A stretch of DNA of 64,000 nt from Lotus japonicus (lineage: Eukaryota > Streptophyta > Magnoliopsida > Fabales > Fabaceae). The stretch spans positions 78,249,093 to 78,313,092 of the forward strand of contig NC_080042.1 in assembly GCF_012489685.1 (NCBI RefSeq), given 5' to 3'. Made by a program: the position numbers and the translations under genes. Under the pieces are notes generated by a model, which worked only from the letters and a program-made list of their open reading frames with translations, did not search any database and was not told the DNA's origin. Below are positions 1-12,926 of this stretch, piece by piece (position 1 is the first letter of the stretch; every line of letters begins with the position of its first letter).

Positions 1-757
1 CACTTCTTTATATCCTAGATTGAATCTAATTAAAGTGTGGGCAACACCCACCAAATGCTGACAAATCAAACTCTACAACACTACATGATCTCCTACGATT
101 TGAAAATACATTTTTTTATAGATTAATTTCCTTCAAACTCCTCAACAAATCATTCTTCAGATGCACTGCCTATAAATCGTATACGGGACTAGATCATTCT
201 CCAAATTTTTTAAAAGTACAAATTGAATGACTAGAATTTAGCTACTTATATGTACACTAACACGTTGCCATCTTTATATGTCTTCAGAGAAAAAATATTC
301 AACATCAGTGCCCGTTTTTGGATAACAGATACAGGGTCCGTTGTCCGTTTGAATATGTGTTCGAGGCCGAAAATACGTGTGTTTTCCTAGAGCTATAAGG
401 AGCATTAGGAAACGCACGTCCAATGTGTGGAAACGCAGACCCAAACATACACACAATCTATCTTTCCAATATCTGAAAACCATGTGCTTTGTATATATAG
501 TATGTATGATACAACTCATTTTCTGACTTTAAGGGATCCACATTTTTCATGTTCCAAATGAGGACCTACATTTGGCTGAAATGCTAACATTAAGCAACAG
601 CTAGCGTGGCACAACTCACTTCAAATTGGAGCCTGCCCTGCCACCATCTGAATACCCCAACCTATTCTTGAATAGAACTTGCTTCTTCAGCAAGGTAAAA
701 GGGGAGGATTTACCAGTGACCATATATATACACACACTTGTAAGGTACTTCATTATA
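1..757. other. 3' flank of AMY3, no gene seen
   Basis: AT-rich DNA downstream of the AMY3 stop codon at 758. A short TA/CA microsatellite lies at about 722-737. The one open frame here (minus strand, 274-519) has no recognisable domain. The first few hundred bases left of 758 probably hold the AMY3 3' UTR, but no clear polyadenylation signal can be assigned. Confidence 0.5.
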
Positions 758-3700
758 TTATAATGCTTCCCAAATCTTATAGTCTCTTCCCCCAATTGCT
801 AAGGACCATCTGTGGGAGCCAGTAGGTGGTTCAAAATGTCCAGGTCCAATCTTCATAGCAATTTTTTCATCAATCATGGCTGCATAAACATCCCTTTCTG
901 CTTTACAAATTTGAACCTTAAGCATGAAAGAGGAAAGGTTAGTGCGCTCCCACACTATCAACCTTAGAACATTACATCAATTTGCCAATGAACATATAAA
1001 GAACACATTCACAGTTTGATTAAAGAAATCATGAAAATATTACCATGCATATGGTATCAATTAGTTTCCATATCGAACACCAAGAAAATATTGAGTACAT
1101 AGTACTGGTTAGTATCAAGGACAAAATTCTGAAAACTTACTGTACTCCTGCAGTGGATCTTGTTCCTCTTCCTGCAAGATACAAGACTTGCTATTTCATT
1201 TTTATAATGAGAGAAAATGTGGTCAAAAAACACTGATGGGGTTCCTGGATGAGTAAGAATGTAAGCATATCCTTCCATTTCTTTTCCACTGGGAAATCTC
1301 CAATGACCCTGCAAGAGAAAATAATGAATAAACCATTTCTACATTATAGACTCTTTCAAAGAAATTAAACCTAATAAAAATTATAAATTGTATCATGATA
1401 TTTTTAGAAAGAAGTTCAAACCTGGGTAGAGCCAGTGTCATGATTCTCTATAAAAGTAACAGCACGAGATGGCCACCACCCTACAACACCAGGGGGTTTT
1501 CCCTGCTGATCTGACAACCTCCAATATTCACATCTTTCCAGTGCCTATAATGGCAAAGAATTTAACATTCCAAGATTAAAGAACTAAGTATGTTTGAGTT
1601 ATAGTTGAAATGAAAGTAAAAACACATTTCACATTTAGTTAATCCAAGAGCCAATTTTCATTCAGTAAAAGCAGATTTTGTCCATCAAAAACGATGTTTT
1701 TCTGCATTGGAACTTGTGCTAACGGATGAAAACGTTAAAACAGACACACCCTAAATAGACAGGATTGGAAAGCAATCACATCACAGCATGCACATTGTGT
1801 TTTCTTATGAAAAAAACTCAAGAAACCTAGTAGTATACTATCTTTACTCCAAAAAAGAAAATGTGGACAAATTCGAACAAAAATATGAAATCGTGATAGC
1901 TACAAAGCACACTTGACTTTGTAAGAGGTATATGGAATATTTATATTTGAACAAATGTTGTAAAAAAAATGTACAAGTTAGTGCTTACAGAGTGCAGAAT
2001 CCCTTTTGTTGTAACATCAAATGCACCAGCTGTACCATTGGTGGCTTTGATCCAGTCAACTATCCTCTGCCTATGAGCATCTTGATTACAATCCATTTCA
2101 CCATATGTATAACTAAGGGAATCCCAGTATTCTCCGACAGCAAAGTAAGGTTCACTTGCATCCAGGTAGTCCTTTATGTAACCACCCCAAAATCCTCTGA
2201 CAAAGTCAAGCCTCCATCCATCATACCCAATTTCATTCCTGAAGGTCACAGTGTTAAAAAATATACAATTTTGTAATACTCTATACCACTGATGACATAA
2301 CTTTTTAAATAAAAATGAACCTAATTCACATAAACATGGTATGAAACTAACAATGGATACAAACAAAGAATCTCAAGAGGCTAATAGGCTACAAGGTAAA
2401 AATGATCTAAGATAATTTGGTCTGCACAGCAAAGAATCACTTTCAAAGCATCTTGTCTTTAATGCTCATTCTTAAAAGAAACATTGGATAATACCAATCT
2501 GCTTTATTACAAAAAGAAAATTATACATAGGTTGTCCATGTAGGAACAGTAGAAAATCAGCAACATATATGCACAAGTTTAGAAGAAATAGAGAAAATGT
2601 TACAAGGGTGTATAAATTGGTGTAGCTTTCAAAGAAAATTGATGACTCTTCTGGAAGCAAAGAACTCGAAGGGACTAAAAAAACTAGGATGCTACTAAAC
2701 TGTAATGGACTGGCATCCCATGTTACCATGAGATGAGATGTCTGAGACAAAATAATACACCTACAAATGGGTGATGATAAACCAACTCAGCTCTCAAGCA
2801 TGTTCTAGAATCCTCCGGAGAAAGAAGTTAAAGCTCTACGGTTATACCAATGATGCTAATGCACTAATACAAAATTACAAACTATTCATATGAAACTAGA
2901 ACATTTGTATTCAGTTACGCCATATTACGGTAGTTGCTAAGTCATGTACAACTAGCAGCCAGAATCAAGTCTGGAAATAAAGCTTCTAACATGAAATTTT
3001 ACAAAATTCTCAGACGATGGTTTAAGCATCCCTCATATACCAGAATGTCTTAGCTCTCTAACATAGATATCTTTGCATTGGAACCATGACTCCCCAAACA
3101 ATGTGATTATAATGTAAAAAATCTACACACAAAACGATTTAATAGTAAGCTAAAGAAAAATTGGGTCTCAAAATATCAACCTCAACCAGCATAACCATTC
3201 TTTGAGATCCTTTCTCACAAATTCCTGTGAGTGATCAATGTTTGGAGCAGCATGAAAATTATCTCCACTACTGTTGTTACCCCTCCCCTGTATGTTAGGA
3301 AGGAAATCCATTATGAGTATCAGATTCATCCAGAAAAATGAAAATATGGTGGCATTAAAACTATCAACAAAACATAATGGAAAGAAAGACTTGGGTTTGA
3401 ACCCTAAACAGAAAGTACTATGTTATAGAGAAAGTGGAGAATCCTTTTGTTTTAGGACTATTATTAATAGTGTTCAAGATCAAAACACATATCCAAAACC
3501 TTTACAAACAAACCTGAAAATGTGGATCATCAGCAACAACTGCACAGTCATCCCAGTTAAGACGACCTCCAAATATGTTCCAAATACCATTCTGATTCTG
3601 ACAGTGAGCACAGCGGTGATTTAAAACAGCATCTCCTAGAGCTCTAATGCCAACTTGATGAAGTCGTTTCACCAAATCTTTCAGTTCATCAGTGTTCCCA

Positions 3701-6613
3701 TATCTGATATTTATTTTATTAAAAAAAAGTAACTATTCATATAAACAAGTTCCTTTTCATGATGATGTTATGAATGAAAGTTATCCATCCTTTGAGATTA
3801 TTTTTTTTCTAATGAACTATATAAATCAGCAGAAAGAAGTATGATGCCTTTTCAAGTTAATGAGTGATGATAGTATCTGAAAGCCCAGCATATGCTGTTG
3901 AATGTAAGAAATTTTCCTAACACTGGACCTTCTACCTAGGTATAATCAGAGATGATCTAGTACCTGGAATTCAAATTATATAAATCCTTTGGCATGTATC
4001 CTTCAGGAGACACAGACTCTGTAGGTGGTGGTAGCCAAACCACAGTAAAACCAAGTGATGCTAGTTCTGAAGCTTTCTCCTTAAGCTCCATGTACCATCT
4101 TCCAGTTTTATGAGATTCCCAGTTAAACCCTTGGCATAATATTTCATATCCGGTGCCTGTCCCTGAGCATATTTCTGGATCCAGAGCCAGTGCCTCTGAT
4201 TCAGATGCAGCTTCAGGTTCCGCAATAGGTGCTTCAGGTTCTGCAATAGTTGCCTCTGAGAAATATGGAATGGAGGTTTTGAAGAAAATATAGGCTTCCG
4301 CAGCCAGTCTTTCAATTTCTTGAAGAATGCTTTCTTGTGCTTTTTTGGATTTTGTCTTTCTACTTTTCTCAGAGGAATTGTCTGTCACCAAATTCCTTAT
4401 TTCATTGATAATTCCATCAGTAAATGAAAAGAAAGAAGTCCCTTGACTTGCCTCTTCAGCCGCTTCCCTCTGCACACCTGATTGATCCTCCCTGTTGCCA
4501 TCAATAGGCAAGCTACCTGAACTTGAGAGGGGGATATAGAAGTCGTTTCTCATTTGCTTGAACCAAGTCTTTTCATTTTGCTTAAGAACAAAAAGAAACC
4601 CTGAAAACTCTTCTCCTAAAGTGATTAGTACTGAAGATCCTTTTCCACTGCCTCTTGGCTACAAAACAGGATGGAAGTAAATATATCATTGAACACATAG
4701 AAAGGCAATAACTACTGTACTATGTCTAAGATAAAGAAACTTCAAGTTTTCACCCAACACAGGTTATAATGTCTATATCATAAAACACAAAGAAACGGAT
4801 CAACTACTCTACTATGTCTATATGAAGTTCTCTTAGCATGACCAAAAGGATGAACTGTAGCTTGAAGACCATTTATTCATTCATAACCTAGATATATTCA
4901 TCAAAGAGCATAAATTATTTGAAAATATTTTGCAGCAAAGAATGGGGAAGAGGTGTACAGCACCAGGTTGGTAGTAAACATGATAACTCAAATATGAGTT
5001 CTGAGACATAAAATAAGAAAAAGGACAGCTTGTACTCCAATCAGTACCTGTAATCGAGTTCTCAAAGCTTTGTCTTTAAATGTTATTGTTTCTGGCGGAT
5101 AAGGGGCAGGTGGAACTTCCCACTTTCTTGAATCATCCCTGCAAACTCCCCAGTGAAGAACAATATCTCCAGGTAGATCCGTTTCCAAACATAAAAGGTT
5201 CTTAACTGCCTCAGACTCAAAGCATTTCTTAATTGAGACACGGATGAAGTTATTAATTGAAACCTCCTTTGTAATAGGAATTTCTACATAGAAACCTTCT
5301 GGTTGAGTATTTTCTTGTTTTGGATCTCTGGTTTTGCTGCTACCATCCTGACCTGATTTTGACTTGAGGAACATTTTAGGCATCTGCCCTAAATTCTCTA
5401 TCATTGAGGAAATAATACAACAAGTCATGGGCTGTGTATCACAATATTATGATTTATTTGACACTCCTAGGCATTAGGAATTGAGTCAAGAAGCAAATAA
5501 AGTAGAAAGTGTAATGATTTGAAAAACCTGGCCATAAACTAAAGCCTCTTTTAGTTCCAATCATATTAGTATCTGCCTTAAGGTAGTTGACCAAAGGAAC
5601 CCTGAAATCTCTTCCTTGGTTTCTATACCAAGCTCCAGATTCCTCATCCTGAATCAACAAGAGAACCCACCCAAATTGGGAAGCAGGCAGAGAGAAATGA
5701 TAGAAGAGAAAAAGAACAATGTTCACTCAAAAGGTACTTATAATCAATGCCTTATATCTAACTGTCTAAGCATTCTCAATTGCTAATTGTTAAAAATTAA
5801 CCTTGAGAACAAAATTAATTGCTGAAATTTCATTGTTGGGTTTGAGATCAATCCTGACTTCATGAAATGTATCGCTTTCAGTAGATAACAATGACTTCAT
5901 CAAGGGTGTCTCTATTGCACAGTCCTGAAATTTTGTACTTCCAACTCAAACTTTCTGCATGGCAATAATGAATATGTGCCAATATGCTACCATTGTCTAC
6001 CTTAATAGAAACAGATCCAGGGGGTATCATATCATGAGAAGGTTGATCCCATTCCCTGAAGAATCAAGCTTACACCTATTAATATAAAACTATTGGATAA
6101 TGGGTATTTAACATTTAACATGTGGCTCTTGCAAAAGATATGAATTAAAATAAAATAATGAGGAACCTAAAGATCAAATAGGATGAATATTCAAAGTTCA
6201 AACATTTAGTTCAACATGTACCTTCCAACATCATCACCATGGGTAACTCCCCAGTGAAGAATCCATTTTCCAGGTAGATTGCAACTCACTGTAAGCTCCA
6301 AGTCTCTCAAATCCTTCCTGTGATCCAGTCTCACAAAAACCTTTCCCTCCACCTGAAAAAAATAAATCCATTCCAATCAACACAAAAACATTTGATTGAG
6401 CTGACTCAAAAGTTTCAACCTTTTCATCTCAGAGAAAAAAAAACCAACCTAAAAACAAAAACTTGACACCCAAGCACTCAATAACTAATTGACTCTGAAA
6501 CTAAACATACCCCTGAAACAAAAAGCAAAACTTTTCCCTTTTGGGTATTGCCCAACACTTTATTAGGAAATCAAACAAGACATATGCATCATATATACAT
6601 TTATACATGCACA

Positions 6614-6675
<62 letters not shown>

Positions 6676-6954
6676 GAAAGTTGAGACCGTTTGGGTTGTG
6701 TTGATTGGGAAAGTGTTGGTGAAGAAGGTGTCAGAGCATTGAAGGGGGTCGATGATAGGTGTGTCTGTAAGGGAAGCAGCAAGTGCAGGCATGCGGGGTT
6801 GGCGGAAGGTGAAGGAGGCATTGAGATTGAGGTTGAGGTTAGAAGAGGCGCTGATGAGAAAGAAGGGTCTGAATGGGTTCTGTTTGGAAAGGTGAATCGG
6901 AGTTTCTCTCCGGCGAAGGTGGAAGAACAGAGGCTCCAGTGCAACGGTTGACAT
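758..6954 (-). CDS. AMY3: Plastidial alpha-amylase AMY3 (13 exons, 912 aa)
   Basis: Endo-acting alpha-1,4-glucanase (GH13) of the plastid stroma that degrades starch. Exons, 5' to 3': 6954-6688, 6352-6222, 6055-6001, 5924-5802, 5648-5528, 5397-5048, 4658-3964, 3703-3514, 3287-3181, 2238-1989, 1544-1422, 1308-1141, 916-758. Together they keep one frame. The start at 6954 (MSTVALEPL) precedes a Ser-rich, transit-peptide-like N-terminus. Two CBM45-like starch-binding modules follow, each with an LPG(K/D)(I)..LHWGV signature, at about residues 90-200 and 230-345. A linker rich in Lys and acidic residues leads to the catalytic domain from about residue 520. The GH13 nucleophile Asp691 ([10 protein letters not shown]), acid/base Glu716 (VGEYWD) and Asp799 (IENHD) are all present. 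Cys524 (EILCQGF) and Cys612 (NHRCAH) are 88 residues apart, as are the redox-control cysteines Cys499/Cys587 of Arabidopsis AMY3, so thioredoxin regulation is likely. Arabidopsis AMY3 is 887 aa. The gene looks intact. Confidence 0.95.
6610..6676. repeat. Compound (CA)n(TA)n(GA)n microsatellite in AMY3 intron 1
   Basis: Uninterrupted CA, then TA, then GA dinucleotide runs lie in intron 1. The run ends about 10 bp from the exon 1 splice donor at 6687-6686. On the coding strand the order is CT, TA, TG, so the start of the intron is a pyrimidine/purine-alternating stretch. Confidence 0.95.
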
Positions 6955-7249
6955 GATCGTTGCTCTTTGCAACCAAACGCAAACAAAAAAACAAGAAAGG
7001 ATCGCAGGTTGCACAAACTTGGTCGGACCGGTTTTGTAGAACTAGGTAGTATACTTTTATCTTTTATAAGAGGTTGATTCGACTGCTCGAAACGGTTACC
7101 GCAAAGTTACATAATAATAACCTTATCGTTGTGCCGAAACTAGTAGCTACTTCTATGAGGACAAATTTAAGAGGACCAAATATGAATTGTTGATCTAAGA
7201 ATTATTGATACAATGTCATAACCAAAGAGTCCAAGACAATGGTTATGCA

Positions 7250-8551
7250 CTTATGTGAGAATTACCACCCTAGAAAAAATCTCTTATTTGGATTACTTGT
7301 AGCCAAATGAGATGAGAGTTCTGAGCTTGAAATCCTTTTAACGTTTAGATATTATTTAATTTTTGGTGTTGTTGTGCGCGCTGCGCGGCGCTGTGCGTTG
7401 AGTCTTTCATTTTCTCAAATTTCATCGCTAGCGCTGTTGTGAATCTCAATTACGGCACGAGCTCTTTCATCTTCTTTTCTCCTTCCTACTATCCACTTTG
7501 ATTTATTTCTCAATTCCATTTGCTTGTAACTTTTTTTTCGAGAATGTCCAGTTTTTGCGAGAATTTGAATTTATTCTTTTATGTGATAGTTAGCACCCTA
7601 GAAAAAAAATCTTATTTGAATTTCTTGTAGCCAAATGAGAAGAGTGTTGTGAGCTTGAAATCCCTTTAATGCTATAATATTATCTAATTTTTATATTGGT
7701 GTGCGTCGCGGTGCGCTGCTTTGCGTTGAGTCTTTCATTTTCTCAAATTTCGTCGCTAGCGCTCCTATAAAGCTCAATTATGACGCCATTTCTTTCATAT
7801 TCTTTTCTCCTTCGTACTATCTACTATGATTTATTTCTCAATTCCATTTGCTTGTAACTTTTTTCGAGAATGTCCATTTTTTTGCGAAAATTTGGATCTA
7901 TTCTTTTATGTGAAAGTTAGCACCCCTAGAAAAAAAATCTCATTTGAATTTCTTGTAGCCAGATTGGAAGAGGGTTGTGAGCTTGAAATCCCTTTAATGC
8001 TATAATATTATCTAATTTTGATATTGTTGTGCGTCGCGGTGCGCTGCTGTGCGTTGAGTCTTTCATTTTCTCAAATTTCGTCACCAGCGCTCCTATGAAG
8101 CTCAATTACACCACCATTTCTTTCATCTTCTTTTCTCCTTCGTACTATCTACTATGATTTATTTCTCAATTCCATTTGCTTGTAACTTTTTTCGAGAATG
8201 TCAATTTTTTTGCGAAAATTTGAATCTCTTCTTTTATGTGAAAGTTAGCACCCTAGAAAGAAAAATCTTATTTGAATTGTTTGTAGCCAAATGAGATGAG
8301 AGCTTTGAGCCTGAAATTCCTTTAATGCTATGATATTATATAATTTTGATATTGTTGTGTGTCGCTGTGCGTCGAGTCTTTCATTTTCTCAAATTTCGTC
8401 ACCAGCGCTGTTGTGAAGCTCAATTACGACACAATTTCTTTCATCTTCTTTTCTCCTTCGTACTATCTACTATGATTTATTTCTCAATTCTATTTACTTG
8501 TAACTTTTTTCGAGAATGTCCATTTTTTGCGAAAATTTGAATTTCTTGTTT
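7250..8551. repeat. Four-copy ~325-bp tandem repeat array
   Basis: Four diverged direct copies. The landmark GCGT(T/C)GAGTCTTTCATTTTC starts at 7395, 7723, 8051 and 8369, giving spacings of 328, 328 and 318 bp. Each unit also has a conserved start (CACCCTAGAAAA), a CG-rich segment (GTGCGTCGCGGTGCGCTG and variants) and an end with CGAGAATGTCCA. No long open frame is shared by the copies. The array lies about 300 bp upstream of the AMY3 start and beyond the 3' end of the first HIR gene. It is not a known satellite that I recognise. Confidence 0.9.
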
Positions 8552-9909
8552 TAGTTGCGGCTAAACCATTTTAACCTAAGGATGAAAATTGTGAATAGAT
8601 TGGCCTAAGTCTAATTAGTCAGGGAAATTACATTTTACACAACCCAACATTGCTAGCTACATACCCTAAATTCTTTTATTCACTAAATACCCTATACCAT
8701 GTTTTTGAAAATTAAAGTTCATAAAATAAAAAATTCAACTTTGAGACTTGGAGTTTTAAAATTGTTACTTTCTTATAGCTTTCTGAACTTAAACTTCGAG
8801 AAGTAAGATTTGACTTATTGGAAACTTTAAACAGTTTCAAACCTTGAAGTTTTAAAAGTGTAGAATTTAACTAGTATAAATACAATTTCAGAAATTGAAT
8901 CTACAAAAGGGTAAATTACACAGTCAAAAAGATTAGATTTCACAAGAAAAAAAAAATCAATTTCGGAACTCAAAGTTCTACATGTGTAAAATTATATAAG
9001 TAAAAATGTACCTCTAAAACTCCGAGTTTCAGAATTACACTTTTAGAAAGAAAAAAATTGTTAGTTTTAGATTTTAGAACTTTAAAGTGAAAGGGTGTGA
9101 AAAATAGGTACATGAGTAATGTTTTTTTGACAAAATGCTATTGTAAATTAGAGAAAATATTGTAGTTTGGTGGATGAGAGCAAGTTTATGAGGTGCTCAA
9201 CATGGGGAATAGAATAGAATAGAATAAAAAATGGACTATGTTGGAATGAAGCATAAGTTATCTAGTTATGTTTAGGATATGCTGATAGCATAAGTTATCT
9301 AGTTATGTTTAGGATATGCTGATATTTTCGTCTCACTACCCTGTTCCATTGATGGGTTTCAACAAAACTGAGAGTAGGTGGATTGTCCATTTGGATTGGT
9401 AAAATGAAAGCATGGAGAAATCAAGTCTATTAAGTAATATCTGATGTGATTCCTTTTACTGTGACAAGGAACAGTGTTTGAATGAGGGTGACAAATTGAA
9501 ATTGGTGTTGTTTGGCATTAGGCTTTGTTTTCATGAATCTCACCCAGGTGTATTTGTCACTGAGAAATACTAAATGAACCATTTGTTTGGCATGGTGCTT
9601 AATTTCCATGCCAGTGCACAAGAATCAGTCACATTGAGGCGGCAAAGAATAAAACAAGACATGCAAAAAGTAAATCACCATCACAATGTCTTATAAAAGC
9701 AATCAAAGCAGAAATTTCAACCAAATCAAATGGAATCACACTGACTATGATAATAGAGAAAGCCAAGGATAACTGTACCAAAAACAAACACAAAGTAACT
9801 AAGCCCCACTAAAACTAGGAGACTATTATTTGCAGAACAATAGTTCTGTTCTAAACTCAAAATAGAAAGATAGTTCAAAAGCTAAACAAACTACTGGTGG
9901 CATGACATA
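8552..9909. other. Intergenic, AT-rich; short tandem duplication at 9249-9326
   Basis: No gene is seen. From about 8690 to 9090 there is low-complexity DNA with scattered inverted snatches of CTTGAAGTTT-like sequence. At about 9249-9326 a 37-bp unit (GCATAAGTTATCTAGTTATG and following bases) is repeated twice in tandem. The segment from about 9740 rightwards matches the DNA 3' of the second HIR gene (about 12670) and is probably the HIR 3' UTR and flank. Confidence 0.6.
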
Positions 9910-11496
9910 TCACACCTTTTCAAAATCAAATGCATTTCCTTGGAGAAGACCTTCCCTAATTTGTGAAGTAATATCTTTGACAGCACCAGGTCCATGTGGA
10001 ATGAAAACAGCATTGGATTTTGCAGATGCACCAATCTCCTTCATGGTGTCAAAGTATTGGGTCACCAGAACCATGTCCATGATATCCCTTGATGATGTGC
10101 CAGGAACATTCTCAGAAAAAGCTAGCACACTGTCCCTCAGCCCATCTACTATGGCTTGGCGCTGACGAGCAATTCCAAGCCCAGCAAGATACTTTGATTC
10201 CGCATCCCCCTCAGCGCGCTTAATCTGCAGTATCTTCTCTGCTTCACCTTTCTCGTTCGTAGCCACCCTCATTCTTGCAGCTATTTGTGATGGTTGAAGG
10301 ACAATGAAAAAATTAAACAGGTGAAAACAAGCATTAAACAAATTTCATCTCAAACAAGATGGGTCAGTAGTACAAGAAAGCCATTGTTTTGAGGTGGGCA
10401 TCAACAATGACACATTATCCTTGTCAACTTGTAAATATTAATCAAGATATATAGTGACCCTGACATTGGGAATTTGGAAACTATTCTTTGAAAACAATTC
10501 ACAAATCAAACTTGTTAGCTCCAATAAAAGTCAAAGTTTTGTCTCTTATGTATAGGGTAGCACTATACAGATTCAATTAATCACATAATAATGACAATGA
10601 ATAGACAAATTCTCTAATTAAGAGCAAATTCTCTAATTAAGAGAGAATTTGCATGCTAAATCATAAATTAAAGCCACACATACATACCAGCATTGATCTC
10701 ATTCATGGCTTTCTTGACATGCACATCTGGCTCAATATCCACAATAAGAGTCTGAACTATCTCATAACCATAAGCTGACATAGCCTAGAAAGTAAAAGCA
10801 AACAAATTATGGATTATCTATACTACTCCTCCCATAAGTCATAACAAACTAAAAAAAAAAGAAACATTAATCTAATACCTTTTCAAGTTCTTCCTCAACA
10901 GCTTTTGCAATTTCATTCTTCTGTTCAAAAACAGAATCTAGCTCCATCTTGGGAACACTTGCCCTGATAACTGAAAGATCAGCAAGAACATTTCAGTTTC
11001 AATAATTCAATCAAGTGCACACACTAGAATCAATTCTGTTAACGCTGATCACAACAGCGACTAAGTAAGATTCACAAGTTACCCACCATCAAAAACATAG
11101 GATTGTATCTGTGCCTTGGTATTGCTAAGCTTGTAGAAAGCATCCACCGCCTTTTCTGCCAGTGCTCGGTATTGGATTGACGCAACCACAGTAACAAAAA
11201 CATTGTCCTAATTGGGATGCAATGCAATAATACAAGATCATTGATAAAGATTCAATTTTGATGAGTTAAAATAGAAATCAATTTAAAAGAATGGTAAGAA
11301 ATTAAACCTTAGTTTTAGTTTCGCAGCGAACATCAAGTTGCTTGATACGCAAGGAAAGGGTACCGGAGATGCGCTGGCCCCAACACCAGGGGACGCAGTA
11401 GCAACCGGGTTGAAGCACTTCATCAAACTTGCCAAAATTTTCCTTGATAGCCACACTTGACTGACCAACCTGAGTACAACCAAGAACCTGACCCAT
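9910..11496 (-). CDS. HIR: Hypersensitive-induced reaction protein, copy A (5 exons, 289 aa)
   Basis: SPFH/Band 7 (prohibitin-stomatin) protein of plasma-membrane microdomains. Plant HIR proteins oligomerise and associate with immune receptors such as RPS2 in Arabidopsis. Exons: 11496-11308, 11207-11087, 10970-10879, 10784-10688, 10280-9910. The start MGQVLGC gives Gly2 for N-myristoylation and Cys7 as a possible palmitoylation site. The SPFH domain spans roughly residues 5-190. A coiled, Ala/Glu/Lys-rich stretch ([20 protein letters not shown]) leads to the conserved VPGTSS and [12 protein letters not shown] segments. The end (GNAFDFEKV) differs from copy B (GNATES) and is a few residues longer than in typical HIRs of about 285 aa. 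Copy B lies immediately upstream in the same orientation. A TATA-like box sits at 11580-11589. Confidence 0.93.
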
Positions 11497-11579
11497 CTTG
11501 AAAATCTTTGAAGAGGCAAGAAGAGATTAAAGAAAGTTGAGAGATGATGAGAATGGGAATAGAGAAGAGAATAAGGGTA

Positions 11580-11589
11580 CTATTTATAG
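11580..11589 (-). promoter_or_regulatory. TATA box of HIR copy A
   Basis: CTATAAATAG on the minus strand, 84 bp upstream of the start codon at 11496. It has a good TATA consensus, and the implied 5' UTR is short and GA/CT-rich. Confidence 0.6.
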
Positions 11590-12926
11590 ATAGGGTTTGA
11601 TATTGAAGAGGGAAGGTAGTAATCAGCGAGTGAAGTGATTAGGGAAATATCATATCTGTTTTATTGGTCAAATATCTCTGATGATTCTGTTTTGTTATTC
11701 AAAACTCTGTTTCAAATATCTCTTATCTCTTTATTTTGTATTTCTGTTGTAACAAACTTACCAGAATCTTATGAATCTTCCTAGTTCCTATAAAATATTT
11801 GAACTCTTTATCTGTTTTGCAAAAATACACGGAAACGGTCACGCATGACAATGACATGTAACTTCACCCCTGAGTTTAATGGAGACGCACAGTTACACTG
11901 GCAACCAACTATGACAGGTAGGAGAATTTATCAGATTTAATTTTAATTTTAATTAAAATATTTTCTGATTTAGCGAAATTCAATTAAATTGAATGTTTGT
12001 GTTAACAAACTTTGCACACTCGAACATGCTTGTGGCACCTTTAAGCAACAATATTCGAGTGAAATCAATGAGATACGTTCACACTTCATTTCCACCTATT
12101 TGACTTACAGTAATCCCATATAAAAGAGAGTCAAGGTCAAGCAAGTCAAACCCAACTCTCCACACTCCATAACAAATTCATCAAATTCTTCATGTGCACT
12201 GTATACAAGTTTATTCTTCCTATGGAACCTAGGGCTTAATAAGGAAATGAGATTCACACGAATGGATGATGGCTAATCTGCACCCAAATAAGCACGCGTA
12301 TCAAACCATTACCAAATACCAACCTTACTTCTGCTTCTTTTTTAACCATTACCAAATACCAACCTTACTTCTGCTTCTTTTTTTGGGAAATTTATTGTAA
12401 GTTCTTGGAAAATTATCATCCCATAATACTTCGAGGAATATGCATGGAGTAATTTGATCGTTCCACGCGTAGTATTCAATACGCGATCTCAAATATTATC
12501 TAGGTATCCATATGGAACAATCAATTTTGTTGTTGCTTAACTATTCAGACTAATCATAATAATAAGGCAGCATCTTGGTTCTGGACAATACTCATTTTTT
12601 GCAGTGGAAAACACCTTATCTGCTCAAAATGTACTATAAATCCACTTGGAATACGTAGCTTATGTGACTGATTCTGATAGTAATAGAGAAAGCCAAGGAT
12701 AACTCTCTACATTACACATAAGCAAACACAAAGCATAAAAGCACAAAGTAACATCGCCTAATAACATACTAATTGCAGTTCAGGTTTATTTACTTCACTA
12801 CTGTCAACTTAAAAAAGTTTGAGCTGGATAGAAGTAGAACGACAGTGGAGTCATGATCTAGGAGATATATCATATATGCATATACTGTTAAGAAGCTAAA
12901 CTCGTGGTAGTATCATATGTCAGCCT
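11590..12926. other. HIR intergenic spacer with a 43-bp tandem duplication
   Basis: Spacer between the two HIR genes. At about 12303-12386 a unit starting AACCATTACCAAATACCAAC occurs twice in tandem. The part from about 12670 to the stop codon at 12927 shares blocks (AATAGAGAAAGCCAAGGATA) with the 3' flank of HIR copy A. This marks the 3' side of the duplicated segment. No additional gene is seen. Confidence 0.6.

Noticed and set aside
6691..6951. 86-aa plus-strand frame
   Set aside because: Antisense shadow of AMY3 exon 1 (transit peptide region).
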